From Fretibacter rubidus (GTDB taxonomy: Bacteria > Pseudomonadota > Alphaproteobacteria > Caulobacterales > Maricaulaceae): a DNA stretch of 64,000 bases. Every line of letters begins with the position of its first letter. Position 1 is the first letter of the stretch. Positions 38,134 through 46,596 of this stretch are shown here, piece by piece. Position numbers and translations under genes: made by a program. The notes under the pieces are model-generated. The model was given only the letters and a program-made list of their open reading frames with translations, made no database searches and was not told the DNA's origin. The stretch is from NCBI RefSeq assembly GCF_041429785.1, contig NZ_CP163423.1, positions 992,001 through 1,056,000 on the forward strand. Direction: 5' to 3'.

Positions 38134-38948
38134 GTTTTTTCCGCAGTCTTAGCCGCGACCCATAGCGCTTCCATATCATCAAGCGACATATCGGGTAGGG
38201 CGCGGCCAGAGGCTCTGGCGCCCGCTTCGACACTCATGAAACGACGGGTGAACTTGTCATTGGTGCGGCGTAGCGCGACCTCTGGATCAACGCCCAATTT
38301 GCGCGCAAGGTTCGTCACCGCAAATAAAAGGTCGCCCATTTCGTCTTCAATTGCGTCTTGATCGCCGCTGGCGCTCGCGTCGCGAACCTCATGGGCTTCC
38401 TCAATAATTTTATCCAAAACACCGTCGGTATTTGGCCAATCAAAACCAACACGGGCGGCGCGTTTTTGCAGTTTTTCAGCCCGCATCAGGGCGGGTAAGG
38501 CCAGGGCCACATCCGATAGCACCGATTGCGGCGTATCTTTGCCGCCGCCTTTTGCTTTGCGTTCGCGGGCTTTTATCTCTTCCCAGGCCAGCGTTTGGCT
38601 CTCGGATGTGCGCTCTGACGCGTCACCAAACACATGCGGGTGACGGCTCACCATTTTATCAACTAAGCCGTCCGCCACATCATCTAGGTCAAAATGGCCA
38701 AGCTCGCTTGCCATTTGCGAATGAAACACGACTTGCAGTAAAAGGTCGCCAAGCTCGTTTTGAAGCTCGCCCATATCGCCGCGGTTTATCGCGTCCACCA
38801 CTTCATAGGCTTCTTCAATTGTGTAGGGTGTAATGGACGCAAAGTCCTGTTCCTGATCCCACGGGCATCCGCCGTCTGGATTGCGCAGCGCGGCCATAAG
38901 CTGTTTGACACGCTCATAAGGTGTTTTGCCGTCTATCGTCAGTGCCAC
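38130..38948 (-). CDS. mazG: Nucleoside triphosphate pyrophosphohydrolase MazG
   Basis: 272 residues with two MazG domains. The first holds the metal-binding EExxE pattern in TIEEAYEVVDAI and ELGDLLLQVVFHS; the second in IIEEAHEVRDA and EMGDLLFAVTNLAR. It removes non-canonical or excess NTPs. The start is GTG, two bases after the ccmD stop, so it is the last gene of the ccmABCD unit, which is probably just transcriptional convenience. Confidence 0.93.
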   Translation of the reverse strand: MALTIDGKTPYERVKQLMAALRNPDGGCPWDQEQDFASITPYTIEEAYEVVDAINRGDMGELQNELGDLLLQVVFHSQMASELGHFDLDDVADGLVDKMVSRHPHVFGDASERTSESQTLAWEEIKARERKAKGGGKDTPQSVLSDVALALPALMRAEKLQKRAARVGFDWPNTDGVLDKIIEEAHEVRDASASGDQDAIEDEMGDLLFAVTNLARKLGVDPEVALRRTNDKFTRRFMSVEAGARASGRALPDMSLDDMEALWVAAKTAEKT

Positions 38949-38950
38949 GC

Positions 38951-39055
38951 CTAGCGACGCCCGCGAAAGGTTTGCACGACAAGCGCGCCAAGTACGAGGG
39001 CGGAGAGGCCATAGCTGGCCCAGATAAACGGCGCATATTGATCAAATTCTAGCAT
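38951..39055 (-). CDS. ccmD: Heme exporter protein CcmD (small, 34 residues)
   Basis: A short gene of 34 codons. It begins MLEFDQYAPFIWASYG, continues into one membrane helix (LSALVLGALVV), and ends with a basic tail QTFRGRR. This is the CcmD pattern: a Tyr-rich periplasmic start, one helix and a positive cytoplasmic end. CcmD is needed to release heme-loaded CcmE from the CcmABC complex. The ATG overlaps the ccmC stop (TAATG), and mazG starts two bases after its stop. The synteny makes the call firm despite the size. Confidence 0.9.
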   Translation of the reverse strand: MLEFDQYAPFIWASYGLSALVLGALVVQTFRGRR

Positions 39056-39795
39056 TAAATCGTCTCTATCGTGACAGTGGCATTGGGCACAGCGGTCTGA
39101 CGTTCTGCGCGCGCGATCCTAATATCGCGCAGCACAGCGTTAATGACGAGCCAGCCTAGTAAACAGGTATAAGCCAGCGCCATGGTCAGCAGCGGTGCAA
39201 TAATCTCTATGGGCATTGATGGTGCGCCGATTTTAGAAATACTTGCGGGTTGATGCAGACTATTCCACCACTCGACGGAATATTTGATAATCGGAATGTT
39301 AATCCAGCCGACCATGGCAAATATACTGGCGAGCCGCGCTGCGCGCTTCTTATCCTCTATCGTCGCCCAAATCGCCATATAGGCCAGATAGATAAACAGT
39401 AGAACCAGAACAGAGGTCATGCGGCCGTCCCATTCCCACCATGTGTTCCAAATTGGTTTGCCCCAAAGGCTGCCTGTCGCGAGCGCCAGAAACGTCATCG
39501 CTGCCCCCGGCAGAGCGCAAGCTTTGGCTGCACTATCAGCCAGCGGGTGCCGCCATACAAAGCTGACAAAACTGGCAACCGCAAGGCCCGTATAGGCCGC
39601 CATGGCGCACCACGCGGCAGGGACATGGACATACATAATGCGCACAGCGTCGCCTTGATCACGTTCAGCGGGGGAGGCAACAAGGCTAAGGTATAGCCCG
39701 ATAATCAGCGCAATAATCGCCATGCCGCCAAGGATTGGCGAGGCATAGCGCGCAAACCGCTGAAACCGGACGGGATTGGCCAAATAAGTGATCAT
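39055..39795 (-). CDS. ccmC: Heme exporter protein CcmC
   Basis: 246 residues, six helices. It carries the tryptophan-rich WWD motif of heme-handling proteins, WGKPIWNTWWEWDGRMTS, and flanking His residues (YVHVPAAW; NSLHQPAS) that ligate heme. It loads heme onto CcmE in the periplasm during cytochrome c maturation. It lies three bases after ccmB. Confidence 0.95.
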   Translation of the reverse strand: MITYLANPVRFQRFARYASPILGGMAIIALIIGLYLSLVASPAERDQGDAVRIMYVHVPAAWCAMAAYTGLAVASFVSFVWRHPLADSAAKACALPGAAMTFLALATGSLWGKPIWNTWWEWDGRMTSVLVLLFIYLAYMAIWATIEDKKRAARLASIFAMVGWINIPIIKYSVEWWNSLHQPASISKIGAPSMPIEIIAPLLTMALAYTCLLGWLVINAVLRDIRIARAERQTAVPNATVTIETI

Positions 39796-39798
39796 GGT

Positions 39799-40455
39799 TT
39801 ACTCCAAATTCGCCGTTATGGCGGCGCTGGCGGCGGGCAATCCAATGGCCATGCCAATCAGGCTAAGCCCGGCAAGCGCGCGAAACTCCATCGCCATTAT
39901 GCCCGTGCGCGCGAAACTGTCCACTGCGCTCAGCCCGAAAATCAACACGGGGATTAAGAACGGTGCTGAAATTAAGATTATAAGAAATCCGCCGCTACCG
40001 CGCCGCGACATAAGGGCGCTCGCAAGTGTCCCGTAAGCCGCCAGTGCGGGCGTTGCAAATATAACGGATAGCGCAAGTCCCGATATGGTAATCGTTGATA
40101 GGCCAAGCATAATGCCCGCCATGGGCAGCGCAAGCAGGATTGGGCCTACAGATAATATCGCAAATCCGACCGCTTTGGCTGTCACAACAGACAGACCAGA
40201 GGCTGGCGAAAGCAATACATGTTCTAACGTGCCGTCTGCCATATCACGGCTAAAGATGTCTTGAAATGACAACAGCGTTGAGAACATCACCGCAAGCCAG
40301 ATCAGCGCGGGGCCGAGTGTACCCAATCGCGTTTTGTCAGCCCCAACCGCAATAACGCAAAACGTCAGGAACAGCGCAAAGAAGAAGATGCCCAAAAGCC
40401 ACGCTCCGCCAGAGCGTATGGCAAGTTTTAAATCACGCAGGATAAGCGGCGTCAT
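39799..40455 (-). CDS. ccmB: Heme exporter ABC permease CcmB
   Basis: 218 residues with about six helices. The N-terminal LILRDLKLAIRSGGAWLLGIFFF and the block SFQDIFSRDMADGTLEHVLLSP are characteristic of CcmB. It is the permease that works with CcmA ATPase and CcmC to release heme-CcmE. It overlaps ccmA by four bases (ATGA). Confidence 0.94.
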   Translation of the reverse strand: MTPLILRDLKLAIRSGGAWLLGIFFFALFLTFCVIAVGADKTRLGTLGPALIWLAVMFSTLLSFQDIFSRDMADGTLEHVLLSPASGLSVVTAKAVGFAILSVGPILLALPMAGIMLGLSTITISGLALSVIFATPALAAYGTLASALMSRRGSGGFLIILISAPFLIPVLIFGLSAVDSFARTGIMAMEFRALAGLSLIGMAIGLPAASAAITANLE

Positions 40456-41123
40456 GCGGGCGCTCCTGCGGGCGCATCATCGAGCGTATTCAGCGTTAAT
40501 CGTCTTGTATGGGCGGACATATTTTGCGCAGGATTGTGCGACGCGATAATGGCAGAGCCGCCACTTCGGATATGGCCTTCGACAAGGCTATGGATCAGGG
40601 CGACGCCTTTGGTGTCCATGGCGGCGGTGGGTTCATCCATCACCCACAGGGGCTTTTTGCTTAACATCAACCGCGCTAGCGCAAGCCTACGTTTTTGCCC
40701 TGCTGATAATGCGCCCGTGCGGACATCGGCGCGCATCGCCAACCCTACGGCCTTTAAAACACTGTCTGTGTCGTCAGGCACATCCATAAGATCAGCCCAA
40801 AAGACCAAACTTTCGTGCGCGGTTAGGGCTGATTTAAAGGCGTCATGGTGGCCTTGAAACCCGACCAAGTCTTTCGCTGCGACAGAGCGCCCGTCTTTGG
40901 ACCAGTCAATTATGCCACTATCGGCGCGTGAAAAACCCGCCAGCAACCGAAGCAGCGATGTCTTACCCATACCATTGCCGCCGTTCACCCAGATAAGCTG
41001 CCCTGGGTCAATAGAAAAGCTGACACCCGAGAATAACAAAGCCGTCCCACGCGAGAGCGATAAATCCCTCACAGAGACTGTGAAGGACGGACTCTTACCT
41101 ATGTCTACATCCGTTTTTGACAT
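40452..41123 (-). CDS. ccmA: Heme exporter ATP-binding protein CcmA
   Basis: 223 residues, an ABC ATPase: Walker A NGGNGMGKTSLLRLLAG, signature LSAGQKRRLALARL, Walker B LWVMDEPTAAMD and H-loop IASHNPA. It is the first gene of ccmABCD-mazG on the minus strand, divergent from ccmE over 157 bases. AGGA lies nine bases before the ATG. Confidence 0.93.
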   Translation of the reverse strand: MSKTDVDIGKSPSFTVSVRDLSLSRGTALLFSGVSFSIDPGQLIWVNGGNGMGKTSLLRLLAGFSRADSGIIDWSKDGRSVAAKDLVGFQGHHDAFKSALTAHESLVFWADLMDVPDDTDSVLKAVGLAMRADVRTGALSAGQKRRLALARLMLSKKPLWVMDEPTAAMDTKGVALIHSLVEGHIRSGGSAIIASHNPAQNMSAHTRRLTLNTLDDAPAGAPA

Positions 41124-41280
41124 GGCTGTGTCCTAGCATTTTTGCAGGGGCTGTCGATAGCCATCGCCGCGATATATGCACCGAATTTGCGGCAGAACAA
41201 ATTCACGCCGCACTGACATCTGCGACATTGGCGACGCGAAACCGTCTTGAGTTTAGCGCAATATCGCATAAAAGGGCGTC

Positions 41281-41694
41281 ATGGCCTCTAAACATCAAAA
41301 CCGTCGTCTTGGAATTATTGCGCTTTGTGCTGTGGCTTTAGGGGTTGGGGTCTGGATGTTGGGCCAAGCCCTGCGGTCTAATACTCAATTTTTTTATGAC
41401 CCCAGCGAAATAGCGGCGCCAGGTTTTGCAGCCGCTACACCGACAATCCGTATTGGCGGCTTGGTTGTCGAAGGTAGCGTGCGTAAGGGAGAGGGTCTAT
41501 TTACTGAATTTGATTTGGAAGATTTTGAAGGCGGCGCAGCGGGCAAGGTTACTGTGCGCTTTGACGGTGCGCTTCCGGATTTATTCCGTGAAGGTCAAGG
41601 TATTGTCGTCGTCGGGGCGCCCGAACGCGCAGGCGTGGTTAAGGCTGAAGAAGTTCTCGCAAAGCATGACGAGAATTACAAGCCGGCGACATAG
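41281..41694 (+). CDS. ccmE: Cytochrome c maturation heme chaperone CcmE
   Basis: 137 residues: an N-terminal helix anchor (RRLGIIALCAVALGVGVWML) and a periplasmic OB-fold domain. The heme-attaching His and the Tyr lie in LAKHDENYKP near the C-terminus. GGLVVEGSVRKGEG and VRFDGALPDLFREGQGIVV are standard CcmE blocks. Here it stands alone, divergent from ccmABCD; ccmF, ccmG and ccmH are not in the window. AAGGG precedes the ATG. Confidence 0.95.
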   Translation: MASKHQNRRLGIIALCAVALGVGVWMLGQALRSNTQFFYDPSEIAAPGFAAATPTIRIGGLVVEGSVRKGEGLFTEFDLEDFEGGAAGKVTVRFDGALPDLFREGQGIVVVGAPERAGVVKAEEVLAKHDENYKPAT

Positions 41695-41734
41695 CGCGGA
41701 ACATTTTTTCAGAAATATTTGAGGGCATAAAGTC

Positions 41735-41825
41735 GGCGGACTGCTCAGTCGATGTGGGGCAACCTCGCAGCCCGCCTTCCTACCAAAGATAGGATGAGAC
41801 CCTTATGCATGACTTTTTATAAGGG
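41735..41825 (+). ncRNA. Candidate structured RNA or long leader between ccmE and crtY
   Basis: This 350-base gap (41695-42044) has no gene but shows structure. Hairpin 1: GGCGGACTGC (41735-41744) pairs with GCAGCCCGCC (41767-41776) with one A-C mismatch, and a small inner stem GGGG/CCTC lies in its loop. Hairpin 2: CCCTTAT (41800-41806) pairs perfectly with ATAAGGG (41819-41825). Neither is followed by a T-run, so these are not simple terminators. It could be a small RNA, the ccmE 3' end, or a regulated crtY leader. I do not recognise a known RNA family. Confidence 0.35.
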
Positions 41826-41828
41826 GGG

Positions 41829-41841
41829 CAGTGATTCACTG
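41829..41841. promoter_or_regulatory. Palindrome CAGTGA-T-TCACTG upstream of crtY
   Basis: A perfect six-base inverted repeat around one T, about 200 bases before crtY. The central GATTC is also a GANTC methylation-type site. A dimeric regulator site is possible; nothing in the sequence identifies which. Confidence 0.3.
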
Positions 41842-41997
41842 TTATTATGGTGAATAAATGTGGATGAGTTTCATTGAACCCTATGTTTTTGCTACATATC
41901 TATCAGCATTTTAAAAAAATACGCGTCTTAATTGTGAAGTATATGGTTAACGTGAATCCACGGCTTTAGTTTGCTCTCGGCGTGCAGGATTTCACCA

Positions 41998-42026
41998 GAA
42001 TCAGTTTTGCTTGTGAAGACTGATTC
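41998..42026 (+). promoter_or_regulatory. Inverted repeat GAATCAGT...ACTGATTC just before crtY
   Basis: Eight perfect bases at 41998-42005 pair with 42019-42026 around a 13-base loop, ending 18 bases before the crtY ATG. As DNA it could be an operator with half-sites two helical turns apart (21 bases between equivalent positions). As RNA it would be a leader hairpin next to the ribosome site. Both arms carry a GANTC site. Confidence 0.4.
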
Positions 42027-42044
42027 GCCGCTTTAAGAACGCCT

Positions 42045-43259
42045 ATGTCCAAACATTATGACATGATTATCGTCGGCGCCGGGCTGTCGGGCCTATTGAC
42101 GGCATGGCGATGTTTGGATGTTAATCCTGATTTATCCGTGACGGTCATAGAGCGCGGCGCGCGTATTGGCGGTGACCATACATGGTCGTTTAATCTGACC
42201 GATGTTGCGCCAGAGCTGCACGATTGGATTGCGCCGTTCATCGCTTACCGTTGGGATAGCTATGAGGTGAAATTTCCCAAGCGCAAACGCACGCTAGATA
42301 TTACCTATTGCACGGGGAACAGTGATACACTGCGCGCCTGTGTGCAGCCCCATATTGATAGCGGGCGGTTGACGGTGATGACTGATACGGCTGTGTCAGA
42401 GCTGGGCACTGAAACTGTGACGTTAGAGAGTGGTGAGGTTTTAAATGCTGCATGCGTGTTAGACGCGCGCGGGTTTGAACCCAATGATGATGTTTTTCTT
42501 GGCTACCAGAAATTTGTCGGCCACGTCATTAAGACCAAAGACCCGCACGGCGTGACGCGGCCCATCATTATGGACGCCACAGTCGCGCAGTTGGGCGGTT
42601 ACCGTTTCGTCTATTGCCTGCCATATTCCGACACGGAAATTCTGGTTGAGGATACCTATTACACCGACGGCCCAGAGCTTCAGAGCCAAGAGGTCGACGC
42701 GCGGATCAAGGATTATATCCGCGATAATCTTGGCGTAAAAGACTATGAAGTTGTGCGGCGAGAGAAGGGCGTTTTGCCGATTACTTTGGCGGTAGATGAA
42801 AGTAGAAATTGGGAAGCCCTCAACACGATTGGTATTCGGGGCGGATTTTATCATGCAGTCACAGGGTACAGCTTTCCGGATGCGGTTAGAACGGCTGATA
42901 ATATTGCTGATGCTATCGACTTAATGGATATTAATATTAGCCAAACTTTAAAGGCCGAAGCCGCTATGGAAATTCAGGCATCACGCAGATCGCATATAAA
43001 AGACGAAACCTTCCTCCGCCTGCTAAACCGTATGCTCTTTCGCGCCGCTAAACCCGAAGAACGCTACACGGTCCTGCAACGTTTTTACGGCCTTAACCAA
43101 GGCCTGATAGAGCGGTTTTATGCAGGTGAGCTGACATGGCGCGACAAAGCGCGCATCTTAATCGGAAAGCCGCCCGTACCCGTATCAAAAGCAATGTATA
43201 ATTTAAGCGAAAAAGCCTTTATCAGGCGGGAACGCGAAAAACGGAAATCGAAATCATGA
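42045..43259 (+). CDS. crtY: Lycopene beta-cyclase
   Basis: 404 residues of the CrtY-type lycopene cyclase family. The N-terminal dinucleotide motif IIVGAGLSGLLTAWRCL is followed by IERGARIGGDHTWSFN, which is diagnostic for bacterial CrtY. Later blocks are GGYRFVYCLPYSDTEILVEDTYYTD, EKGVLPITL and GIRGGFYHAVTGYSFPDAV. It closes both ends of lycopene to beta-carotene at the membrane. It opens the plus-strand crtY-crtI-crtB operon and overlaps crtI by ATGA. Confidence 0.95.
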   Translation: MSKHYDMIIVGAGLSGLLTAWRCLDVNPDLSVTVIERGARIGGDHTWSFNLTDVAPELHDWIAPFIAYRWDSYEVKFPKRKRTLDITYCTGNSDTLRACVQPHIDSGRLTVMTDTAVSELGTETVTLESGEVLNAACVLDARGFEPNDDVFLGYQKFVGHVIKTKDPHGVTRPIIMDATVAQLGGYRFVYCLPYSDTEILVEDTYYTDGPELQSQEVDARIKDYIRDNLGVKDYEVVRREKGVLPITLAVDESRNWEALNTIGIRGGFYHAVTGYSFPDAVRTADNIADAIDLMDINISQTLKAEAAMEIQASRRSHIKDETFLRLLNRMLFRAAKPEERYTVLQRFYGLNQGLIERFYAGELTWRDKARILIGKPPVPVSKAMYNLSEKAFIRREREKRKSKS

Positions 43260-44830
43260 ATGTTCAGCTAGACGAAAAACCGATCACTAAGACGGGTGAT
43301 AAACCCACGGCCATTGTGGTGGGCGCAGGCTTTGGGGGCATTGCACTGGCCATTCGCCTGCAATCCATGGGGTTTCAAACCACCATGATCGATAAGCGCG
43401 ACAAGCCGGGGGGGCGTGCCTATGTCTATGAGGAAAAAGGCTATAAATTTGACGGCGGTCCAACGGTCATCACCGACCCCAATTGTCTGCGCGAATTATT
43501 TGAACTGTCTGGCCGCAATATGGATGACTATGTCACCTTGTTGCCCGTTGACCCATTTTATCGTCTGCAATGGGAAGACGGCGATACCTTTGATTATAAC
43601 AATGACGATGAATTTCTGATGGAGCAAATTCGCGACCGAAATCCCGATGATGTGGCGGGCTATTATAAATTCCTCGATTATTCAAAAGAGCTTTACCGTG
43701 AGGGTTATGAGAAGCTCGGCACCACGGCGTTTCTGAAAATGCGTCAAATGTTTGCTGCCGCGCCGCAATTGGTACGTTTGCGTGCAGACCGCTCAGTTTA
43801 TTCGATGGTGAGCAAATTTGTTAAAAATGAACGCGTGCGGCAATTGCTGTCCTTTCAGTCGCTGCTCGTCGGTGGGAACCCGTTTAAGACAAGCTCCATT
43901 TACGCGCTTATCCATGCGCTGGAACGCCGCGACGGTGTCTGGTTTGCGAAAGGCGGTACGGGTGCCTTGGTGCGCGGTATGGTGCAACTGTTTGAAGATT
44001 TGGGCGGGGAGATACGCCTGTCGTCCGAAGTCGCAGACATCCACACCGACGGTGACCGCGTTACGGGTGTTACGACGCAGGACGGCTGGACGGGCTATGC
44101 CGATTTGGTGTGCTCCAACGCCGATGTCGTGCATACCTATTCCAAATTGCTGGCGGGACACAAACGCGGGCCGAGCTACGCCAAATCACTGAAACGTAAA
44201 TCGCACTCTATGTCGCTGTTTGTGATTTACTTTGGCCTGAAAGCCAAACATCCCGATATGAAGCATCACATCATCTTGCTCGGCAATCGTTACAAAGAGC
44301 TGATTGCGGAAATTTTTGGCAAAGGCAAAAAACTGCCTGATGATTTCTCGCTCTATCTTCATGCGCCGAGTGTCACAGATGATAGCCTCGCGCCAGAGGG
44401 TTGCTCGGCCTATTACGTGCTATCGCCCGTGCCGCATCTGGGGAATGCCGATATTGATTGGGACGTCGTCGGACCGCAATATACTGATAAGATTTTAGAC
44501 TACCTAGAGAAACATTCCATTCCGAACCTGCGCCGTGATTTGGATGTGGTCAAAACACTGACACCATTCGGCTTTCGTGATGACCTGAACAGCCACCTTG
44601 GCAGTGCGTTTTCAGTCGAGCCCATCCTGACCCAATCCGCGTGGTTCCGCCCGCATAATCGCGACGATAAAATCGGCAATATGTATATTGTCGGCGCAGG
44701 CACCCACCCCGGCGCAGGTGTGCCCGGTGTGGTCGGCGCGGCCAAAGCCACAGCAGGGGTCATAGAGCAGGACTTTGACGGCGTGCTAAGCGCGTATAAA
44801 GCAAGCTCTGGTTGGCCCAGTAACCGCTAA
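43256..44830 (+). CDS. crtI: Phytoene desaturase
   Basis: 524 residues of the CrtI-type FAD-dependent desaturase that converts phytoene to lycopene. The FAD motif is VVGAGFGGIALAIRLQ, followed by DKRDKPGGRAYVYEEKGYKFDGGPTVITDP. The C-terminal bacterial-type carotenoid dehydrogenase signature is NMYIVGAGTHPGAGVPGVVGAAKA. It overlaps crtY by four bases and is followed by crtB after 16 bases. Confidence 0.96.
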   Translation: MNVQLDEKPITKTGDKPTAIVVGAGFGGIALAIRLQSMGFQTTMIDKRDKPGGRAYVYEEKGYKFDGGPTVITDPNCLRELFELSGRNMDDYVTLLPVDPFYRLQWEDGDTFDYNNDDEFLMEQIRDRNPDDVAGYYKFLDYSKELYREGYEKLGTTAFLKMRQMFAAAPQLVRLRADRSVYSMVSKFVKNERVRQLLSFQSLLVGGNPFKTSSIYALIHALERRDGVWFAKGGTGALVRGMVQLFEDLGGEIRLSSEVADIHTDGDRVTGVTTQDGWTGYADLVCSNADVVHTYSKLLAGHKRGPSYAKSLKRKSHSMSLFVIYFGLKAKHPDMKHHIILLGNRYKELIAEIFGKGKKLPDDFSLYLHAPSVTDDSLAPEGCSAYYVLSPVPHLGNADIDWDVVGPQYTDKILDYLEKHSIPNLRRDLDVVKTLTPFGFRDDLNSHLGSAFSVEPILTQSAWFRPHNRDDKIGNMYIVGAGTHPGAGVPGVVGAAKATAGVIEQDFDGVLSAYKASSGWPSNR

Positions 44831-44846
44831 TGTCCAGAGACACATA

Positions 44847-45770
44847 ATGGACGCTATCACCGCACACGGTCACGCGAGTATCAAACAAGGCAGCAAAAGC
44901 TTTGCGCTCGCCAGCCGTGTTTTGCCGCCAGCGCTACGCGATGACGCGTCCATGCTTTATGCGTGGTGTCGTTATTGCGACGACGTGATTGACGGGCAAA
45001 TCATGGGCCACGACCAGATTGCGGATTACAAAACAGGGCAGTCTGAGCGCTTAGAGCGGCTACGGGCTGATACGCGGGCCGCACTGAACGGTGAGCCAAC
45101 GGATAATCCCGTTTACGCTGGCCTCGCCCGTGTTGTTGCGACCCATAACATTGATCATAAACATCCGTTTGATCTGCTAAAAGGGTTTGAAATGGACGCG
45201 AGTGAGCGCGTTTACGTGACCGTCGATGATATCCTTGATTATAGCTACCACGTCGCGGGTGTCGTTGGCGTGATGATGGCCAATATTATGGGGGTGCGGG
45301 ACGCTGCGACGCTCGACCGCGCCTCTGATCTAGGGCTGGCGTTTCAGCTGACTAATATTGCGCGCGATGTCGTGGATGATGCCCGCGCTGACCGTGTGTT
45401 TGTGCCGCGTGAATTACTTCGCGCAACGGGGGCGCCGATTGATGCCGCAGAGCTGGCGAAGCCCGCGCACTGGCCCGCCGCGCACCGCGCCGCCTGCGCG
45501 CAGCTCGATATCGCAGAGCGCTATTACGCCAGCGCCAAGGTTGGTATCAAAGAATTAGATTTTCGCTGTGCCTGGGCCATTACGGCGGCGTTGTCAGTCT
45601 ATCGCGACATTGGCGAGAAACTCCGCAAAGTCGGAGCAGAGGGCTGGGAAGGCCGCGTCAGCGCGAGTAAGGGTCGGAAAGTGGCGTTGGCAATGGGCGC
45701 GGTAGCCCCAGCGATTGTGCGGGGGCGTGTTACTAATGTGTCGCGCGATGGGTTTTATCAGCGGCCTTAG
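44847..45770 (+). CDS. crtB: Phytoene synthase
   Basis: 307 residues; condenses two GGPP to phytoene. The N-terminal SKSFALASRVLP and YAWCRYCDDVIDG carry the first Asp-rich motif; LAFQLTNIARDVVDDARADRVFVPRELL carries the second. It is the last plus-strand crt gene and shares its last four bases (TTAG) with a convergent small gene. Confidence 0.95.
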   Translation: MDAITAHGHASIKQGSKSFALASRVLPPALRDDASMLYAWCRYCDDVIDGQIMGHDQIADYKTGQSERLERLRADTRAALNGEPTDNPVYAGLARVVATHNIDHKHPFDLLKGFEMDASERVYVTVDDILDYSYHVAGVVGVMMANIMGVRDAATLDRASDLGLAFQLTNIARDVVDDARADRVFVPRELLRATGAPIDAAELAKPAHWPAAHRAACAQLDIAERYYASAKVGIKELDFRCAWAITAALSVYRDIGEKLRKVGAEGWEGRVSASKGRKVALAMGAVAPAIVRGRVTNVSRDGFYQRP

Positions 45771-46114
45771 CCGCGGTTCACATCCCGCAGCGCGAAATAC
45801 ATATGACCGGCGTGAATAACGACAAATAAACCTGCCATGAAATAGGTTGACGCTTTCACAACAGATAGGGCGGTTGGGTCTGATGTTACCTCGGGATCCT
45901 TCATGATGAGGACACTAAACACGCTCAGCATGATGGCGGCCAAAAGAGGTGTAAACATAACCGCCCATAATTTTGGAGCCCGCCAATTAACGGATTTATC
46001 AAGCCCCCATTGCATCGGTAATTTCGCGCCCTCTGGCGCTTTGAAATAGGCGAAAGCAGAAATAATGACCATGATACCAACGGCTTCTAATGTTATCAAA
46101 AGAAGATAATTCAT
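45767..46114 (-). CDS. Small membrane protein at the end of the crtZ operon
   Basis: 115 residues with three hydrophobic helices (N-terminus, middle, C-terminus) and a central conserved-looking segment KLPMQWGLDKSVNWRAPKLWAVMFTP. I have seen similar MQWG...W.AP segments in small uncharacterised membrane proteins but cannot assign a function. It starts five bases after the crtZ stop, so it is probably co-transcribed with crtW-crtZ. Its stop is interlocked with that of crtB. Confidence 0.72.
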   Translation of the reverse strand: MNYLLLITLEAVGIMVIISAFAYFKAPEGAKLPMQWGLDKSVNWRAPKLWAVMFTPLLAAIMLSVFSVLIMKDPEVTSDPTALSVVKASTYFMAGLFVVIHAGHMYFALRDVNRG

Positions 46115-46119
46115 GACGT

Positions 46120-46596
46120 CTATCCTGCTGGGTTTTTAAGCTGGGCTTTTAACCTATCAGGTTTCTCTGCCCATAAAAAGCCAAAGCTGACCGCGCCTTC
46201 ACGGGTTGTAACGTGGTGGTGCATACGGTGGGCGAGGACGAGACGGTGTGGGTATCCCCACAGCAAGCGTTTTGACGGCGTATAGTGAAAGGGCCAACGT
46301 TGATGGACTAGCCCGTCATGGACGATGGCATAAAGCACGCCATAAACGGTAAAACCGACGCCAATATACCACAGTGGGCTCCACCATAATGTGCCCGCGA
46401 TAAAGAGGGCTGCGGCGATAAAGCTAAAGCAAACGGCGTATAGGTCGTTACGCTCAAACGGGCCTTCCGTGTGGCGGTGGTGGCTTTCGTGCCATGCCCA
46501 TCCGCGCTCACCGTGCATGTAGTATTTGTGAAAGAGTATCGCGAAGACTTCCATGAAAATCACGCTCGCGATGATAATGGCGATATTGATAATCAT
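46120..46596 (-). CDS. crtZ: Beta-carotene hydroxylase
   Basis: 158 residues of the fatty acid hydroxylase superfamily with four helices. The iron-binding His clusters are HKYYMHGERGWAWHESHHRH and HDGLVHQRW...HRMHHH. It adds 3-hydroxyl groups to the beta-ionone rings, giving zeaxanthin or, after CrtW, astaxanthin. It overlaps the crtW end by four bases (ATGA). Confidence 0.94.
   Translation of the reverse strand: MIINIAIIIASVIFMEVFAILFHKYYMHGERGWAWHESHHRHTEGPFERNDLYAVCFSFIAAALFIAGTLWWSPLWYIGVGFTVYGVLYAIVHDGLVHQRWPFHYTPSKRLLWGYPHRLVLAHRMHHHVTTREGAVSFGFLWAEKPDRLKAQLKNPAG

Noticed and set aside
41800-41825. Hairpin CCCTTAT/ATAAGGG as the ccmE terminator
   Set aside because: The 3' arm is followed by GGG and CAG rather than T residues, and it lies more than 100 bases after ccmE.
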